Source: Musa acuminata AAA Group (lineage: Eukaryota > Streptophyta > Magnoliopsida > Zingiberales > Musaceae). Taken from it: a stretch of 64,000 nt of DNA. The notes under the pieces were generated by a model. That model was not told the DNA's origin, did no database searches, and saw nothing but the letters and a program-made list of their open reading frames with translations. The DNA is taken from contig NC_088355.1 in the NCBI RefSeq assembly GCF_036884655.1, positions 25,543,001 to 25,607,000 on the forward strand. The letters run 5' to 3'. A program made the translations under genes and the position numbers. The stretch's first letter is position 1, and every line of letters begins with the position of its first letter. Shown here in pieces: positions 33,304-44,523 of the stretch.

Positions 33304-34598
33304 AATATATGCCCCCAAATCTCTCTTTTGTTGTTGGCTTAAAGGCATGTATAGGTTGAGAGAAGTGATGGTTGAAAGGGTTGGTGGATGTAGGCTGCGG
33401 TTTAGGCTTGTTTTGTGGCTGTTTTGGGTACAGTTTGAGGGTGTGGTTTGGCAGAGTTTTAGGGTTGTGGATGAAAGTTTTGGATCTATGGTAGATGGTA
33501 GCAAAGGTTTGACAGAAATCCGTAGAAGTTGCAGCAAGTATGTGTTGTCTTGTAAGAGTAGAATTATCGTCGAAGAAACAACGGTTTCTCGACGTAATTT
33601 CCACCAAAAACTTAAGAGAATTGAGGAGAGAATTGATAGCAAAATCACAGTTTATATGACAGCAAGGATATCTAATTTAATCAAAAAAATTTCGGCAGTA
33701 TAACAGTAAGGAAATTGGTGCAAGTTGCAATTGCAGAATTATCGTCGAAAAATTTCAGCGGGTTATGATGAAAATATGCAGCAACATAAAATCTTTTTTA
33801 GAGATGAATTTCTTAATAGATCAATCTTAGATGGAAGCCAAGATGATCTATGAAGTGTATAAGAAATTTCATTCAAAAAAGATTACAAATAGATGGGTTA
33901 AGGCAACGATATGCAACTGAAATTTTCTGCAGCATAGATTTTCAAGTGCAGCAGATTGGACATAAAATATCAGTAGTTTATATTGAGAAGTTTTCGATGA
34001 AACCAAACGTAAATCCACTGTTAGGAAGTGTCAAAGATGTCATAAAAATTTCATAGAAATTTGGATAGAAAAAGCACAGTAGCAAGATCAAACAGATGGT
34101 GCTATGCGGCTTGAATTCTGCAATTCAAGTGCAGCAGATTGGACATAAAAGATTAGTAGTTTATATTGAGAATTTTTTTATAAAATCAAAGGAAAATCCA
34201 CTGTTAGGAAGTGTCAAAGATGTTATAAAAATTTTGTAGAAATTTAGATAGAAAAAGCACAGTAGCAAGATCAAACAGATGGTTCTATGCGGCTGGAATT
34301 CTGCAATGTATCTTTCGTCGTAGAGATGAAAACTTTGTGACGAAAAGTTTATGCAGCAATATAGGAACAAATTTTTTTTTTTTTTGGATTTTCGAATAAG
34401 GATAACTAAATTGCAGCAGCAGTAAGGCAAGAAACCAGAACCTGTTGCAATTCACGGGGAGATCAAAGGATGATCCGTGGTGGTGGAGATGATGGCGGAA
34501 TTCGGTGACGATCTTTTAAGCAATTGTGGGAATTGCTTTGGATGGTTGTGGAGGGTTGATAGATGGCTGTGGAAGGGCAGCGAGATGCCAAGAACGCT
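33304..34598 (-). other. Leader of element D, with a 183-bp imperfect tandem duplication
   Basis: No gene. About 1.3 kb separates the primer-binding site and gag. Copies at about 33941-34123 and 34124-34306 share AGTGCAGCAGATTGGACATA and GATCAAACAGATGGT blocks. An A/T run lies at about 34370-34384. Confidence 0.75.
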
Positions 34599-34610
34599 GC
34601 TCTGATACCA
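34599..34610 (-). other. Primer-binding site of element D
   Basis: TGGTATCAGAGC on the - strand, two bases from the 5' LTR. Initiator tRNA-Met type. Confidence 0.9.
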
Positions 34611-34612
34611 AG

Positions 34613-34969
34613 TGTTAGAACCCTTGCAGATTCTAAACTTGGGGTTGATCTCTTTAGGGGATCGATCTCTTTGGAACTCTATAGGGGTTCCTCCCTCCAA
34701 GTTGGTGCTCAAAGGCTGCAGAAAAGATTCATCTATTGCTTATCAAAAGAGAAGGAATACATGGCTATTTATAGGGCTTCTAAACCCTAACTCCTAAGAC
34801 TCTTACTTCTAACCAACTCCTAGTCAAGACTCCTATTCCCTTACAACTCCTAATTCTTCTCTAAGAAAACACCTCCTACATGAATGCCCATCTCAATTAG
34901 GACTCTCCTAGCTAGAGTCCTAACAGAATGTCCCTCTCAATTAGGACTCTCCAAGCTAGAGTCCTAACA
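34613..34969 (-). repeat. 5' LTR of element D
   Basis: 357 bp, TGTTAGAACCC...GTCCTAACA, TATA box complement at 34766-34773. Followed by the target duplication AACCC. Confidence 0.92.
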
Positions 34970-34974
34970 AACCC

Positions 34975-36001
34975 TTACAGAATTTTCTCTCCTCTCTTTA
35001 CAACTCAGAACTTGGAAGAACAGAGGGAGAAGAGCTTTTGGCCTTTACAATAATTTTGAGCTCTAAGAATCACAGAAAAAAATCAAGATTTCGGTGTTAG
35101 TTGATTGATCTTTTAGTGCTGAATGGGTGGGGTATTTATAGGCCCCAACCCAGTTCAAATTTGGAGCTCAAAACTGTTAATTCCCGAAATTCTGGGATCA
35201 GGCGGTTGCACCTCCTGACTGGAGCGGTTGCACCGCTTGGCAGAGCTCGAAGACTGAGCCTATGGGCGGTGCTACCTCTTGTCAGGGGCGGTTGCACCTC
35301 CTGACAGAGCTCGAAGACCGAGCTCAGGCGGTTGCACCTCCTGACAAAGGCGGTTGCACCACCTAGTCTCGCTCGGAGACTGAGCCCCAAGCGGTGCCAC
35401 CGCCTGGCTGGAGCGGTTGCACCTCCCAGTCTAACTCAGAGACTGAGCCCAGCCAGTGCAACCTCCTGCCTTGGGCGGTTCAACCGCCTTGCAGAAATCA
35501 GGGTCCGAATGGGTTGATCCATTTGGCTCAATTTGGGTTTTTCAGGGGCCCAATTGCCCCAAGATTAAGTTAATGGGATCACCTCCCATTTCCAACTTAA
35601 TCAATGTGCTAACTACGATTTTTACGAAGACATTTACTGCAACTTGCTCCAGTGCATCAATCACTTCTTCCGGCGAACTTCCGTCGATCATCCGATGATC
35701 CCTCGGTGATGCTCCTGCGGACTTCCGGCAAACTCCTAGACTTGCGACGATTCACTTGGTGAGTTCCGACGAGCTTCTTTGGCAAGCTTATGGACTTCTC
35801 GGATTTGTTCCCGTAGAACCTCTGACGAATGTCCGAACTTCCGTCAAACTCTCGAACTACCAACGTGATCATTGTCTTGACTCCAGCGCAACTCCTGTTG
35901 AATGTCTTACTTTCATCGTAGTTAATCCTGCACACTTATCTCAACATATAGATTATATAACAAATGATAATTGACTTCATCATCAAAATCCGAGATCAAC
36001 A
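34975..36001 (-). repeat. 5' LTR of element E, proximal part
   Basis: Resumes the LTR broken at 29682. TATA box complement 35133-35140, GC-rich array 35200-35480, CpG-rich block 35655-35850. It ends CGAGATCAACA (one T lost relative to other copies), then the duplication ATGTT. Confidence 0.9.
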
Positions 36002-36007
36002 ATGTTA

Positions 36008-36110
36008 TACTAAACATCAACTAGTTGATATTTTTACAAAACCTCTAAGTGAAGAACAATTTGATTTCATAAGAAGAGAATTAGGAATGTTGATGTGTCC
36101 GAATACATAA
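36008..36110 (+). pseudogene. pol: Tail end of pol (RNase H C-terminus) left in element G
   Basis: About 33 codons encoding the SIRE pol C-terminus, ending in TAA 36108-36110. It is the continuation of G beyond the insertion of E, matching 25079-25195. Confidence 0.85.
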
Positions 36111-37289
36111 ACTAGTTAAAATTATTTTTCGGACTTAATTGAATAATCAAATCACTTGATTGCCATTACATTCCAAAATAACATGTTGGAAATTATGTGC
36201 TGAATACAAAAAATTTCATAACAATAAGCATGTTTTGTCTTCATGATTGTATTTGAAAATATGTAGCATAGTCTTGTCCGAATGCATGAAAGTGTTCATT
36301 TCATGTTTGGATTCGCTTAACAATGGGTATCCTAAAAATCGGATTTTCTCACACACTTATATGAAAAATATTTTTCTGAAATGGATTTGATGAAATGATT
36401 CCTACTTATGAATTCCATCATGAAATATGGATGATAATGTTTTTACTTGCAAAGATTTGCTTCACATACATATCTTGATACCTGAAGCATGATTTAATCT
36501 CTCAACAGTTTGAACTTCACTCAAAGTAAACTCACAAATAGCTGGTATCACAAATGGCCTTCCTCCTTCATGCAAAAAGATTATAACAAATAAAAAGGAA
36601 GAAGTATTCAAAGTGATATACATATCATGCTTGTACAATTGATTTCCTATCACTTACTATTGGAAAATAACTTGAACCTAGTAAAGGCATGAACGACTAT
36701 CACACTTATGCTCAAAATTTACTTATATTGTTCTCCTGGTATCACAATTATCATGCTTTTTGTTGATGACAAAGGGGGAGATATATATGAGTATTAATGC
36801 CATGCTTGCATCATCAAGAGATGCTATGACTGCTATAATTTGCATTATGCCTTGTTTGTATCAGGTCAAGATATCAAACAAAAAACTTGCATCGTAATTT
36901 TACGTATTGATATCTTACCATGTGATGAAATGCAATAATTGCTAAAACATTTGAAATGTGTGCATCATGTAATGATATCAAAATCTTACTTCGCAGATTT
37001 ACATGTTGATATCTTACAATATGATAAATTGCTACTATTACCATCATTCAAACTTGTAATGTAAAATTTGAAAATGAATGTCAAGCCTTGACATCATCTT
37101 CAGAGAGATACATCATGATGGGAATCATGATGAGAGTATTGATAAGTTTAAATGATTTTAACTTATCAATATGTCTCTTGAATTCAAAGGTTTTGAATTC
37201 AAGAAAGACTTATCTCAAGTATGGCATATAGACAGGGGGAGTTAAGGTTAACTCCATTATCAATTGATTGTCATCATAAAGGGGCTGAT
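36111..37289 (+). other. 3' noncoding region of element G
   Basis: No gene. Purine tracts GACAAAGGGGGAGA (about 36768-36781) and CAGGGGGAG (about 37231-37240) lie upstream of the last tract, AAAGGGGCTGAT (37278-37289), which touches the 3' LTR and is partly degraded. Homologous to E 24013-25078, inverted. Confidence 0.8.
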
Positions 37290-39041
37290 TGTTGAATCTC
37301 AGATTTTGATGATGAAGTCAATTGTCATTTGTTATATAATCTATATGTTGAGATAAGTGTGCAGGATTAACTACGATGAAAGTAAGACATGTAGCAGGAG
37401 TTGCGCCGGAGTCAAGAAAATAATCACGTTGGGAGTTCGAGAGTTCAACGGAAGTTTGGACAGTCGTCGGAGGTTCTGTGGGAACAAATCCGAGAAGTCC
37501 ATGAGCATGCCAAAGAAGCTCGTCAGAACTCGCCAAGTGGATCGTCGTAAGTCCAGGAGTTTGCCGAAAGTCCGCAGGAGCATCACCGAGGGATCATCGG
37601 ATGATCGACGGAAGTTCGCCGGAAGCTCGCCGGAAGAAGCGATTGATGCACCGGAGCAAGTTGCAGTAAATGTCTTAGGGAATATCGTAGTTAGCACAAT
37701 GATTAAGTTGGAAATGGGAGGTGATCCCATTAACTTAATCTTGGGGCAATTGGGCCCCTGAAAAACCCAAATTGGGCCGAATAGATCACACCATTCAGAC
37801 CCTGATTTCTACCAGGCGGTTGAACCGCCCAAGGCAGGAGGTTGCACCGCTTGGGCTCAATCTCCGAGCGAGACTGGGAGGTGCAACCGCTCCCGCCAAG
37901 CAGTGGAACCGCTTGGGCTCAATCATCGAGCGAGACTAGGTGATGCAACCTCCCCTGATAGGAGGTGGCACCGCTTGGGCTCGGTCTCCGAGCACTGACT
38001 GAGCGGTGCAATCGCCTCAGTCAGGAGGTTGCACCGCCTGATCTTGGTCTTCGAGCTCTGGCAGGAGGTGTAACCGCCCCTGACAGGAGGTGGCACCGCC
38101 CAGAGGCTCAGTCTTCGAGCTCTACTAGGCGGTGCAACCGCTCCAGTCAGGAGGTGCAACCGCCTGATCCCGGAATTCCAGGAATTGACAGTTTTGAGCT
38201 CCAAATTTGAACTGGGTTGGGGCCTATAAATACTCCACCCATTCAGCACTAAAAGGGCAATGAACTAACACCAAAATCCTGATCTTGTTCTGTGATTTTT
38301 AGAGCTCAAAATTGTTGTAAAGGCCAAAAGTTCTTCTCCCTCTTTTCTTCCAAGTTCTGAGCTATAAAGAGAGGAGAGAAAATTCTATAAGGGTTGTCTC
38401 CTAAGCCCGACAAAAGGAGTGAAACTGTAAAAGGGTGGTTGGCCTTCGCCTATTGAAGGAAGGCCTCTAGTTGATGTCGGTGACCTCATCGGTGGAGGAA
38501 GCCAAAAGTGGAGTAGGTCAAGATTGACCGAACCACTCTAAATCTCGGTTTGCATTTACTTTGAGCATATTATCTTTACTGCAAACCTCCTCTAAAGCTT
38601 ACTGCTTTCTGCGCATATATGATCGGGTTTCAAGCTTTGCACTTTCTGAATCAGCGTTTAGACGTAAATCTATTTTTTCGTACGATCATCATATTTCAGT
38701 TTGTGTTTACGTTTTGATTTCTATCATAACTACAAACTACCTTTATATCCTTGCTTAAACGGCATCTCGCCTAATCAAGTAATTTACGAATCAACATTTA
38801 GACGTAAATCAGTTTCTTCGTGCGAATATCATATTTCAGTTTGCGCCTACTATCGGATTGGAATCATAACTAAAAACTGCATTTATATCTTTGCTGCATC
38901 TCGCTTAAACAACAGTTAAAGTGATTTACGAATCGGCTTTCTTACCGAAATCACTTTTAACGAACGAACGCAGTTTTTATCGTAGAAGGTTTTCCGCTGC
39001 ACTAATTCACCCCCCCCCTCTTAGTGCTCTTTATCCTAACA
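37290..39041 (+). repeat. 3' LTR of element G
   Basis: 1,752 bp in the sense direction: TGTTGAATCTCAGATTTTG start, CpG-rich block (37420-37640), GC-rich motif array (37810-38170), TATA box TATAAATA at 38225-38232, ACGTAAAT-type repeats, and CCCCCTCTTAGTGCTC near the CA end. The same family as the LTRs of E (about 1.75 kb). Confidence 0.92.
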
Positions 39042-39092
39042 CCATTTCTCTTAGGTGTTAAACCAAATGAGAAGTAACATGGCTCTGATACC
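39042..39092 (-). mobile_element. Remnant of element H: SIRE leader next to gag start
   Basis: Complement of a SIRE leader. It reads GGTATCAGAGCC, then a TTTGGTTTAACACC..AAGAGAAATGG stretch that matches the leader and first gag codon of B. G interrupts H at its gag start. B interrupts H inside the primer-binding site. The H LTR lies at 47432 onward. The rest of H should lie left of the window. Confidence 0.7.
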
Positions 39093-40374
39093 TGTTAGGA
39101 TCGGAGCGGCACTAAGAGGGGGGGGTGAATTAGTGCAGCAGATTAAAACTTCGATTTTAATCAAAATCTTTCGTACGTTAAGAACGAAACTTGAGAAATT
39201 TAACTTGAAGGCGTATTCTTGAAGTTGCGCAACAAGAGTAATAAGGAACTAAAGCAGTAAGAAGATTTGCAGTAATGTAAATGACAATAATAAAGAGCAA
39301 ACCAGAGATTACGCCGATTTTTAGAGTGGTTCGGTCAAATGACCTACTCCACTTGCGAGGCCCCTCTTCGATGAGGCTCCCACCTTCCACTAGCAAGTCT
39401 CTTGAAATGGAAGGGTAAACACCCCTCTTACAACCTTTTACAAGCAGCTCAACCTCTTACAAATTTTCAATAAAAAAGAAGGAGGAGAACTCTCTAGCAA
39501 ATTGAAAACAAGACTTGCTAAGACTTTCTAAGACTTTTTTCTCAATCAAAATGCTTCTCAAAAGTTGTAACCTCAGCTGAGATTTGAGGGGTATTTATAG
39601 GCCTCAAGAGGATTCAAATTTTGGGCTCCAAAATTTGAATTTTCTTAGGGTTTCCGGTGCTGGTGGTGCCACCGCCCAACCAGGCGGTGCCACCGCCCAG
39701 GGCTCGGGTGCTGGGCGGTGCCACCGCTCAGCCAAGGAGGTGTCACCGCCCAGCACTCGGGTGCTGGGCGGTTCCACCGCCAAACTAGGCGGTGCCACCG
39801 CCTACAGTGATTTCAGCCCAACTACAGTGTTTTCAGCCACTAGTTGGGCTTCAATCTTGGCTCTCTTTTTCGCTGGTTTAGCTTAATTTTTAGCCTAAAC
39901 CAACTCTGACTTTGGGCCCAGTTGGCCCCTAACCAGGATATAGGATTATCTCTTAATCCTAATCCTAATTACAAGTGGACTACATAACCAAAACACATCC
40001 TAAGCAAATTTTCAACCGCGAACGTCGAGTCTTGTTCCGGCGAGCTTTCCGACGAACTTCTTTCGACGGACTCCCTGCAAGCTCCCAATCTTTGTGATGA
40101 CTTTTAACGAGTAGCCGAGCCTTCTCGGTGATCTCCGCGAGCCTCCGACGATTTCTTCGGCGAACTTCCGACACGTTCCCGATTTCTTCTCGGATGGTTC
40201 CGGCAGCATCTCCGATGATTCTTCGGTCTCTTAAACGTCCATCGAGCTCGACTCCAGTATTCTTGCTTTATGTTTTCTGGTTATCGTAGTTAATCCTGCA
40301 CACTTAACTCAATAATATGGATTAGATCAATTAACCCACCAATTGATTATATCATCAAAATCCGAGATTCAACA
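39093..40374 (-). repeat. 3' LTR of element B
   Basis: TG...CA, 1,282 bp. TATA box complement at 39592-39599, five GGCGGTGCCACCGCC-like units at 39660-39805, CpG-rich block 40015-40210. It lacks the 18-bp TCTAAACGCAG array of A and F. Confidence 0.95.
39592..39599 (-). promoter_or_regulatory. TATA box of the 3' LTR of element B
   Basis: TATAAATA on the - strand, in the same relative place as in the other SIRE LTRs. Confidence 0.75.
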
Positions 40375-41484
40375 ATCTCCCCCTTTTTGATGATGACAAT
40401 CAATTGATGACGGAGTTAAACATAACTCCCCCTATCTATATGCCATATTATGAGAAGATAAAAAACACTTGAATTCCATCCCATTGGATTCAAGCATAAC
40501 CCGATAAGTTCTAATCGTAGAACTTTATCGTTATCCTCATTAAACAATAGTAAGTACGAAACTTCGATGAAAATCATAAGTTAAATGATACGGGACGAAT
40601 TTTGCTACGACAGAAGATAAAGTTTTTCAAAATAAATTTCATGTTATCAATCTTGTGATATTTTCAAGGATTTGCAAGTCATATAAGACATTCATATCAC
40701 ACAGAAGATAAAGATTTTCAATATAAATTTCATGATATCAATCTTGTGATATTTTCAAGGATTTGCAAGTCATATAAGACATTCATATCACACAAGTTTT
40801 TGTAATTCATATTAGTCATGTCATATAAGTCATCACTTCTCCCCCTTTGTCATCAACAAAAAGGAAAATGAGACTTGAAGCACAAATTTTGTCATACAAC
40901 GATTTTATCATTGAAAATTAAGTATGCAAAAATATTTACGCAGAGTTCATTTTAGAGGAAAATTCAGCATGCATTCATATTATCTAATCTCTTCTTTCTA
41001 TGAATAATAGAAATTGTAGATGTATAAGAGAGAGATTGGGATAAAAAATTCAAGTAGTAATTTCACGAAGTCAAGATCATAATTCGAATACAAACTCATT
41101 CAAATCGTCAAATTCATGAAAATCTCAACATTACTTTTTAATCATCACATAAGGCATTTAAAGAATTTTTGAAACATAGGAGAATGATGAATTTAAGCAT
41201 ACAATGTTTCAATCAAATTCAAGTCATGAATGCCAATACTTTCATATTTGTAAGTATCAATTCATGAATGCCAAGAGATATTATTTGTGATTCCAATTTT
41301 GCAAGATCAAGATTATGATTTAGATAAAACTTATTTAAATCAAATCGCTAACTTGAAATTCATAATCAAGTCATCAAAGTCGATTTCGAGATTTCACAAC
41401 ATGTCATATGGAATTTGAAGGAGAATGAGAGATGGAAAGAAGATGAAAAACTTTACGGAAAATCCAATCAAACAAGTTTATTGT
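40375..41484 (-). other. 3' noncoding region of element B with polypurine tracts and a 91-bp tandem duplication
   Basis: No gene. The polypurine tract abuts the LTR (40375-40388), with others at 40426-40432 and 40838-40850. A near-perfect 91-bp direct duplication occupies 40611-40701 and 40702-40792. The part 41130-41390 is shared with element F. Confidence 0.85.
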
Positions 41485-44400
41485 TTAGGGACAATTTAAC
41501 ATACCTAATTCCCTTCTAATGAATTCAAATTGGTCTTCATTCAAAGCTTTTGTAAATATATCTGCTAATTGATGCTTTGTGTCAATGAATTCTAGAACAA
41601 CATTATTGTTAAGGACATGATCGCGTATGAAATGATGCCTAACGTCGATGTGCTTAGTTCTAGAATGCTGAATTGGATTTTTAGTAAGGCATATGGCACT
41701 AGTATTATCGCATTTTATGGGAATATTTTCAAGGTGAATTCCATAGTCTTCTAATGTATTTTTCATCCAAATTACTTGTGCACAACATGCACTTGCAGCA
41801 ATGTATTCGGCTTCCGCCGTAGATAGTGCAACTGAATTTTGTTTCTTGGAAGTCCAAGAAACAAGTGCATGTCCTAAAAATTGGCATGTTCCGGATGTAC
41901 TTTTTCTATCTATCCTGCATCCGCCAAAATCGGCATCTGCATAAGCTATTAGATCAAATTTTTCAGATTTTGGATACCACAATCCTAAATTTGGAGTTCC
42001 TTTAAGATACCTAAATATTCTTTTAACACTCTTAAGATGAGATAATTTAGGATTAGATTGAAACCTAGCGCAAAGTCCTACACTAAACATAATATCCGGT
42101 CTAGTCGCAGTGAGGTAGAGTAGACTACCTATCATTCCCCTATATGTTTTTTGATCGAAACTTTCACCATTTTCATCCATATCTAACTTAGTCGTAGTAC
42201 TCATAGGGGTGTTTATTGCTTTTGAATTATCCATGTTAAATCGTTTTAACAATTCTAATGTATATTTGGATTGGTTAAGAAAAATACCATCACTAAGTTG
42301 TTTGATTTGTAATCCCAAAAAGAAAGTTAATTCACCCATTAAACTCATTTCAAATTCAAGACTCATACATTTGGCAAATGATTCACATAGGGATTCATCC
42401 GAAGAGCCAAACACAATATCGTCAACATAAATTTGCACAATAAGAAAATTATTTTCAAAATGTTTAATAAACAATGTAGTATCAACCTTGCCTTTGGTAA
42501 AATTATTTAAAATAAGAAAGGAACTAAGCCTTTCATACCAAGCTCTAGGAGCTTGTTTTAAGCCATAGAGAGCTTTAGTCAATTTGAATACATGATTAGG
42601 AAGAAGAGAATTTTCAAATCCGGGAGGTTGTTCGACAAATACTTCTTCGGAAATAAAACCATTCAAGAAAGCACTTTTAACATCCATTTGAAATAGTTTA
42701 AAATTATTACTACTAGCATAGGCAAGGAGCATCCTTATGGCTTCTAATCGAGCCACGGGAGCGAAGGTTTCTTCGTAATCGATACCTTCTTCTTGGTTGA
42801 AACCTTTGGCCACTAATCTAGCCTTGTTTCTAACCACGATACCATTTTCGTCTTGCTTGTTTCTAAAGACCCACTTAGTACCTATGACTAAGTGGTCACT
42901 TGGTCTAGGAACAAGCTTCCATACCTCATTCCTCTCAAATTGGTTCAATTCTTCTTGCATTGCAATGATCCAAAAATCATCTTTTAAGGCTTCGTCAATG
43001 CATTTAGGTTCAATTTGAGAAAGGAAAGCTGCGTTAGCACAGAAATTTTTGAAAGAAGAACGAGTTTGAACCCCTTTTGATGTATCTCCTATAATTTGCT
43101 CTTTTGGATGAGCATCTACATACTTCCATTCTTTTGGTAAAGAAATTTCGGAAGAAGATGCATTCAAATGGCTATTTTGAGGAGAGGGTTCATTTAAATT
43201 CAAATTATCAAAACCAAGATCATCATCAAAATCATTTTTCTTTAAATCAGAAATTTCATTAAAAACTACATGAATAGACTCTTCAATTACTAAAGTTCTT
43301 TTATTAAAAACCCGAAAAGCTTTAGAAACGGAAGAGTAACCAAGAAAGATGCCTTCATCGGATTTAGCATCAAATTTTCCTAAAGCATCCCTTTCATTTA
43401 AAATAAAGCATTTACAACCAAAAACTTTAAAATAGGAGATGTTTGGTTTTTTGTTATTCCATAATTCATAGGGAGTTTTGGATAAGGATGGTCTTATTAG
43501 GACTCTATTCATGATGTAGCAAGCCGTATTTACGGCTTCGGCCCAAAAGTACTTAGGTAAACTATGTTCATTCAACATAGTTCTTGCCATTTCTTGTAGG
43601 TTTCTATTTTTCCTTTCAACTACTCCATTTTGTTGAGGATTTCTTGGAGTTGAGAAGTTGTGATTGTACCCATTACTTTCGCAAAATTTTTGAAAGTCAC
43701 GGTTTTGGAATTCACCACCGTGATCACTCCGAATTGATGAAATCATGAAGCCTTTTTCGTTTTGAGTGAGTTTACAAAATTTAGAGAAACACTTGAAGCA
43801 ATCACTTTTGTGAGCTAAGAAATAGGTCCATGTGTATCTAGAGTAGTCATCCACAATCACAAAAGCATATTTGCTTCCACCTAGACTTGTTGTATCAATT
43901 GGTCCAAATAGGTCCAAATGGATCAATTGTAATGGTCTAGTAGTGCTAATTTGATTTTTTGGTTTGAAGCTTGTTTTTATTTGTTTGCCTAGTTGACATG
44001 CATCGCATACTTTGTCCTTAATAAACTTTATATTTGGAATTCCTCGTACTAATTCTTGAGATGAGATCTTAGATATTGTTTTCATGCTTGCATGGCCTAA
44101 TCTCCTATGCCAAAGCCAAGCATCATCATTTATGACGGAGAAGCACATTTCATTACTTAGTTCATCAAGATTGATGGTATAGACATTATTTTGTTTTAAA
44201 GCAATCATAGTCATGTTATGATTTGGTTTTTCAATAATGCACATATTTGATTCAAATCTAACGATGTAACCTTTATCGCATAGTTGACTAATACTCAAGA
44301 GATTATGTTTCAATCCATCAACTAGTAAGACATCATCAATGGAAAAATTAAATTTGTTACCAATAGTTCCCTTGCCAATGATTTTGCCCTTGTTGTTGTC

Positions 44401-44523
44401 TCCGAAGGTAACGTACCCTTCTTCTTTGCTAGTGAGCATAGAGAAATGAGATGGATCTCCAGTCATATGTCTTGAGCATCCACTATCGAGATACCATCTC
44501 TTGCTCCTAGCTTGTGGGTTTGT
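41485..44523 (-). CDS. pol: pol polyprotein of element B (SIRE Copia), reached through a UAG codon
   Basis: Protease, integrase, RT and RNase H in one open frame. It follows TAG (44524-44526) in the same frame as gag, with the protease [11 protein letters not shown] motif before the first Met at 44466. Counting from that Met: integrase catalytic residues D185, D248, E284; RT D595 and YVDD 680-683; RNase H motifs [17 protein letters not shown] and KCDN. 993 residues from Met, ending at [10 protein letters not shown], 5 residues shorter than A. No breaks are seen. This copy is a credible source of enzymes for the pol-less SIRE relatives in this window. Confidence 0.95.
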   Translation of the reverse strand, partial: TNPQARSKRWYLDSGCSRHMTGDPSHFSMLTSKEEGYVTFGDNNKGKIIGKGTIGNKFNFSIDDVLLVDGLKHNLLSISQLCDKGYIVRFESNMCIIEKPNHNMTMIALKQNNVYTINLDELSNEMCFSVINDDAWLWHRRLGHASMKTISKISSQELVRGIPNIKFIKDKVCDACQLGKQIKTSFKPKNQISTTRPLQLIHLDLFGPIDTTSLGGSKYAFVIVDDYSRYTWTYFLAHKSDCFKCFSKFCKLTQNEKGFMISSIRSDHGGEFQNRDFQKFCESNGYNHNFSTPRNPQQNGVVERKNRNLQEMARTMLNEHSLPKYFWAEAVNTACYIMNRVLIRPSLSKTPYELWNNKKPNISYFKVFGCKCFILNERDALGKFDAKSDEGIFLGYSSVSKAFRVFNKRTLVIEESIHVVFNEISDLKKNDFDDDLGFDNLNLNEPSPQNSHLNASSSEISLPKEWKYVDAHPKEQIIGDTSKGVQTRSSFKNFCANAAFLSQIEPKCIDEALKDDFWIIAMQEELNQFERNEVWKLVPRPSDHLVIGTKWVFRNKQDENGIVVRNKARLVAKGFNQEEGIDYEETFAPVARLEAIRMLLAYASSNNFKLFQMDVKSAFLNGFISEEVFVEQPPGFENSLLPNHVFKLTKALYGLKQAPRAWYERLSSFLILNNFTKGKVDTTLFIKHFENNFLIVQIYVDDIVFGSSDESLCESFAKCMSLEFEMSLMGELTFFLGLQIKQLSDGIFLNQSKYTLELLKRFNMDNSKAINTPMSTTTKLDMDENGESFDQKTYRGMIGSLLYLTATRPDIMFSVGLCARFQSNPKLSHLKSVKRIFRYLKGTPNLGLWYPKSEKFDLIAYADADFGGCRIDRKSTSGTCQFLGHALVSWTSKKQNSVALSTAEAEYIAASACCAQVIWMKNTLEDYGIHLENIPIKCDNTSAICLTKNPIQHSRTKHIDVRHHFIRDHVLNNNVVLEFIDTKHQLADIFTKALNEDQFEFIRRELGMLNCP

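Larger units (their letters stand above)
29683..34969 (-). mobile_element. Element D: defective chromovirus-type Gypsy retrotransposon inserted in the 5' LTR of E
   Basis: 5,287 bp, TG...CA LTRs (3' LTR 29683-30107, 5' LTR 34613-34969) and a perfect duplication AACCC (29678-29682, 34970-34974). On the - strand: primer-binding site, long leader, gag, protease, RT/RNase H, integrase fragment, chromodomain-like end. It carries several nonsense codons and internal deletions, the latter shared with element K. Confidence 0.92.
3434..36001 (-). mobile_element. Element E: pol-less SIRE-type Copia retrotransposon inserted in G
   Basis: On the - strand the order is 5' LTR (29032-29682 plus 34975-36001, split by Gypsy element D), primer-binding site, broken gag, captured ORF, pol tail, polypurine tracts, 3' LTR (3434-4514 plus 23340-24012, split by F and A). 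The target duplication is ATGTT on both sides. With insertions removed, the LTRs are about 1.75 and 1.68 kb. Gene order is the same as G, so E and G are two independent insertions of one hybrid family. Confidence 0.9.
1..39041 (+). mobile_element. Element G: pol-less SIRE-type Copia retrotransposon, outermost of the nest (5' end outside window)
   Basis: Its parts on the + strand are a truncated gag (3-1215), a captured reading frame (2074-3183), a short pol tail (36008-36110), noncoding DNA with polypurine tracts, and a 3' LTR (37290-39041). Element E interrupts it between 3433 and 36007 and left the duplication ATGTT (3429-3433 and 36002-36006). Removing E rejoins the sequence to match the equivalent stretch of E itself around 25180-25200. 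G ends directly against the leader of the older element H. Its own expected duplication (CCATT at 39042-39046) has its partner outside the window. Confidence 0.85.

Noticed and set aside
33025..33648. 207-codon frame on the - strand with a hydrophobic N-terminus
   Set aside because: Its last part is the gag start of element D (from 33303). The upstream extension is leader sequence in frame by chance.
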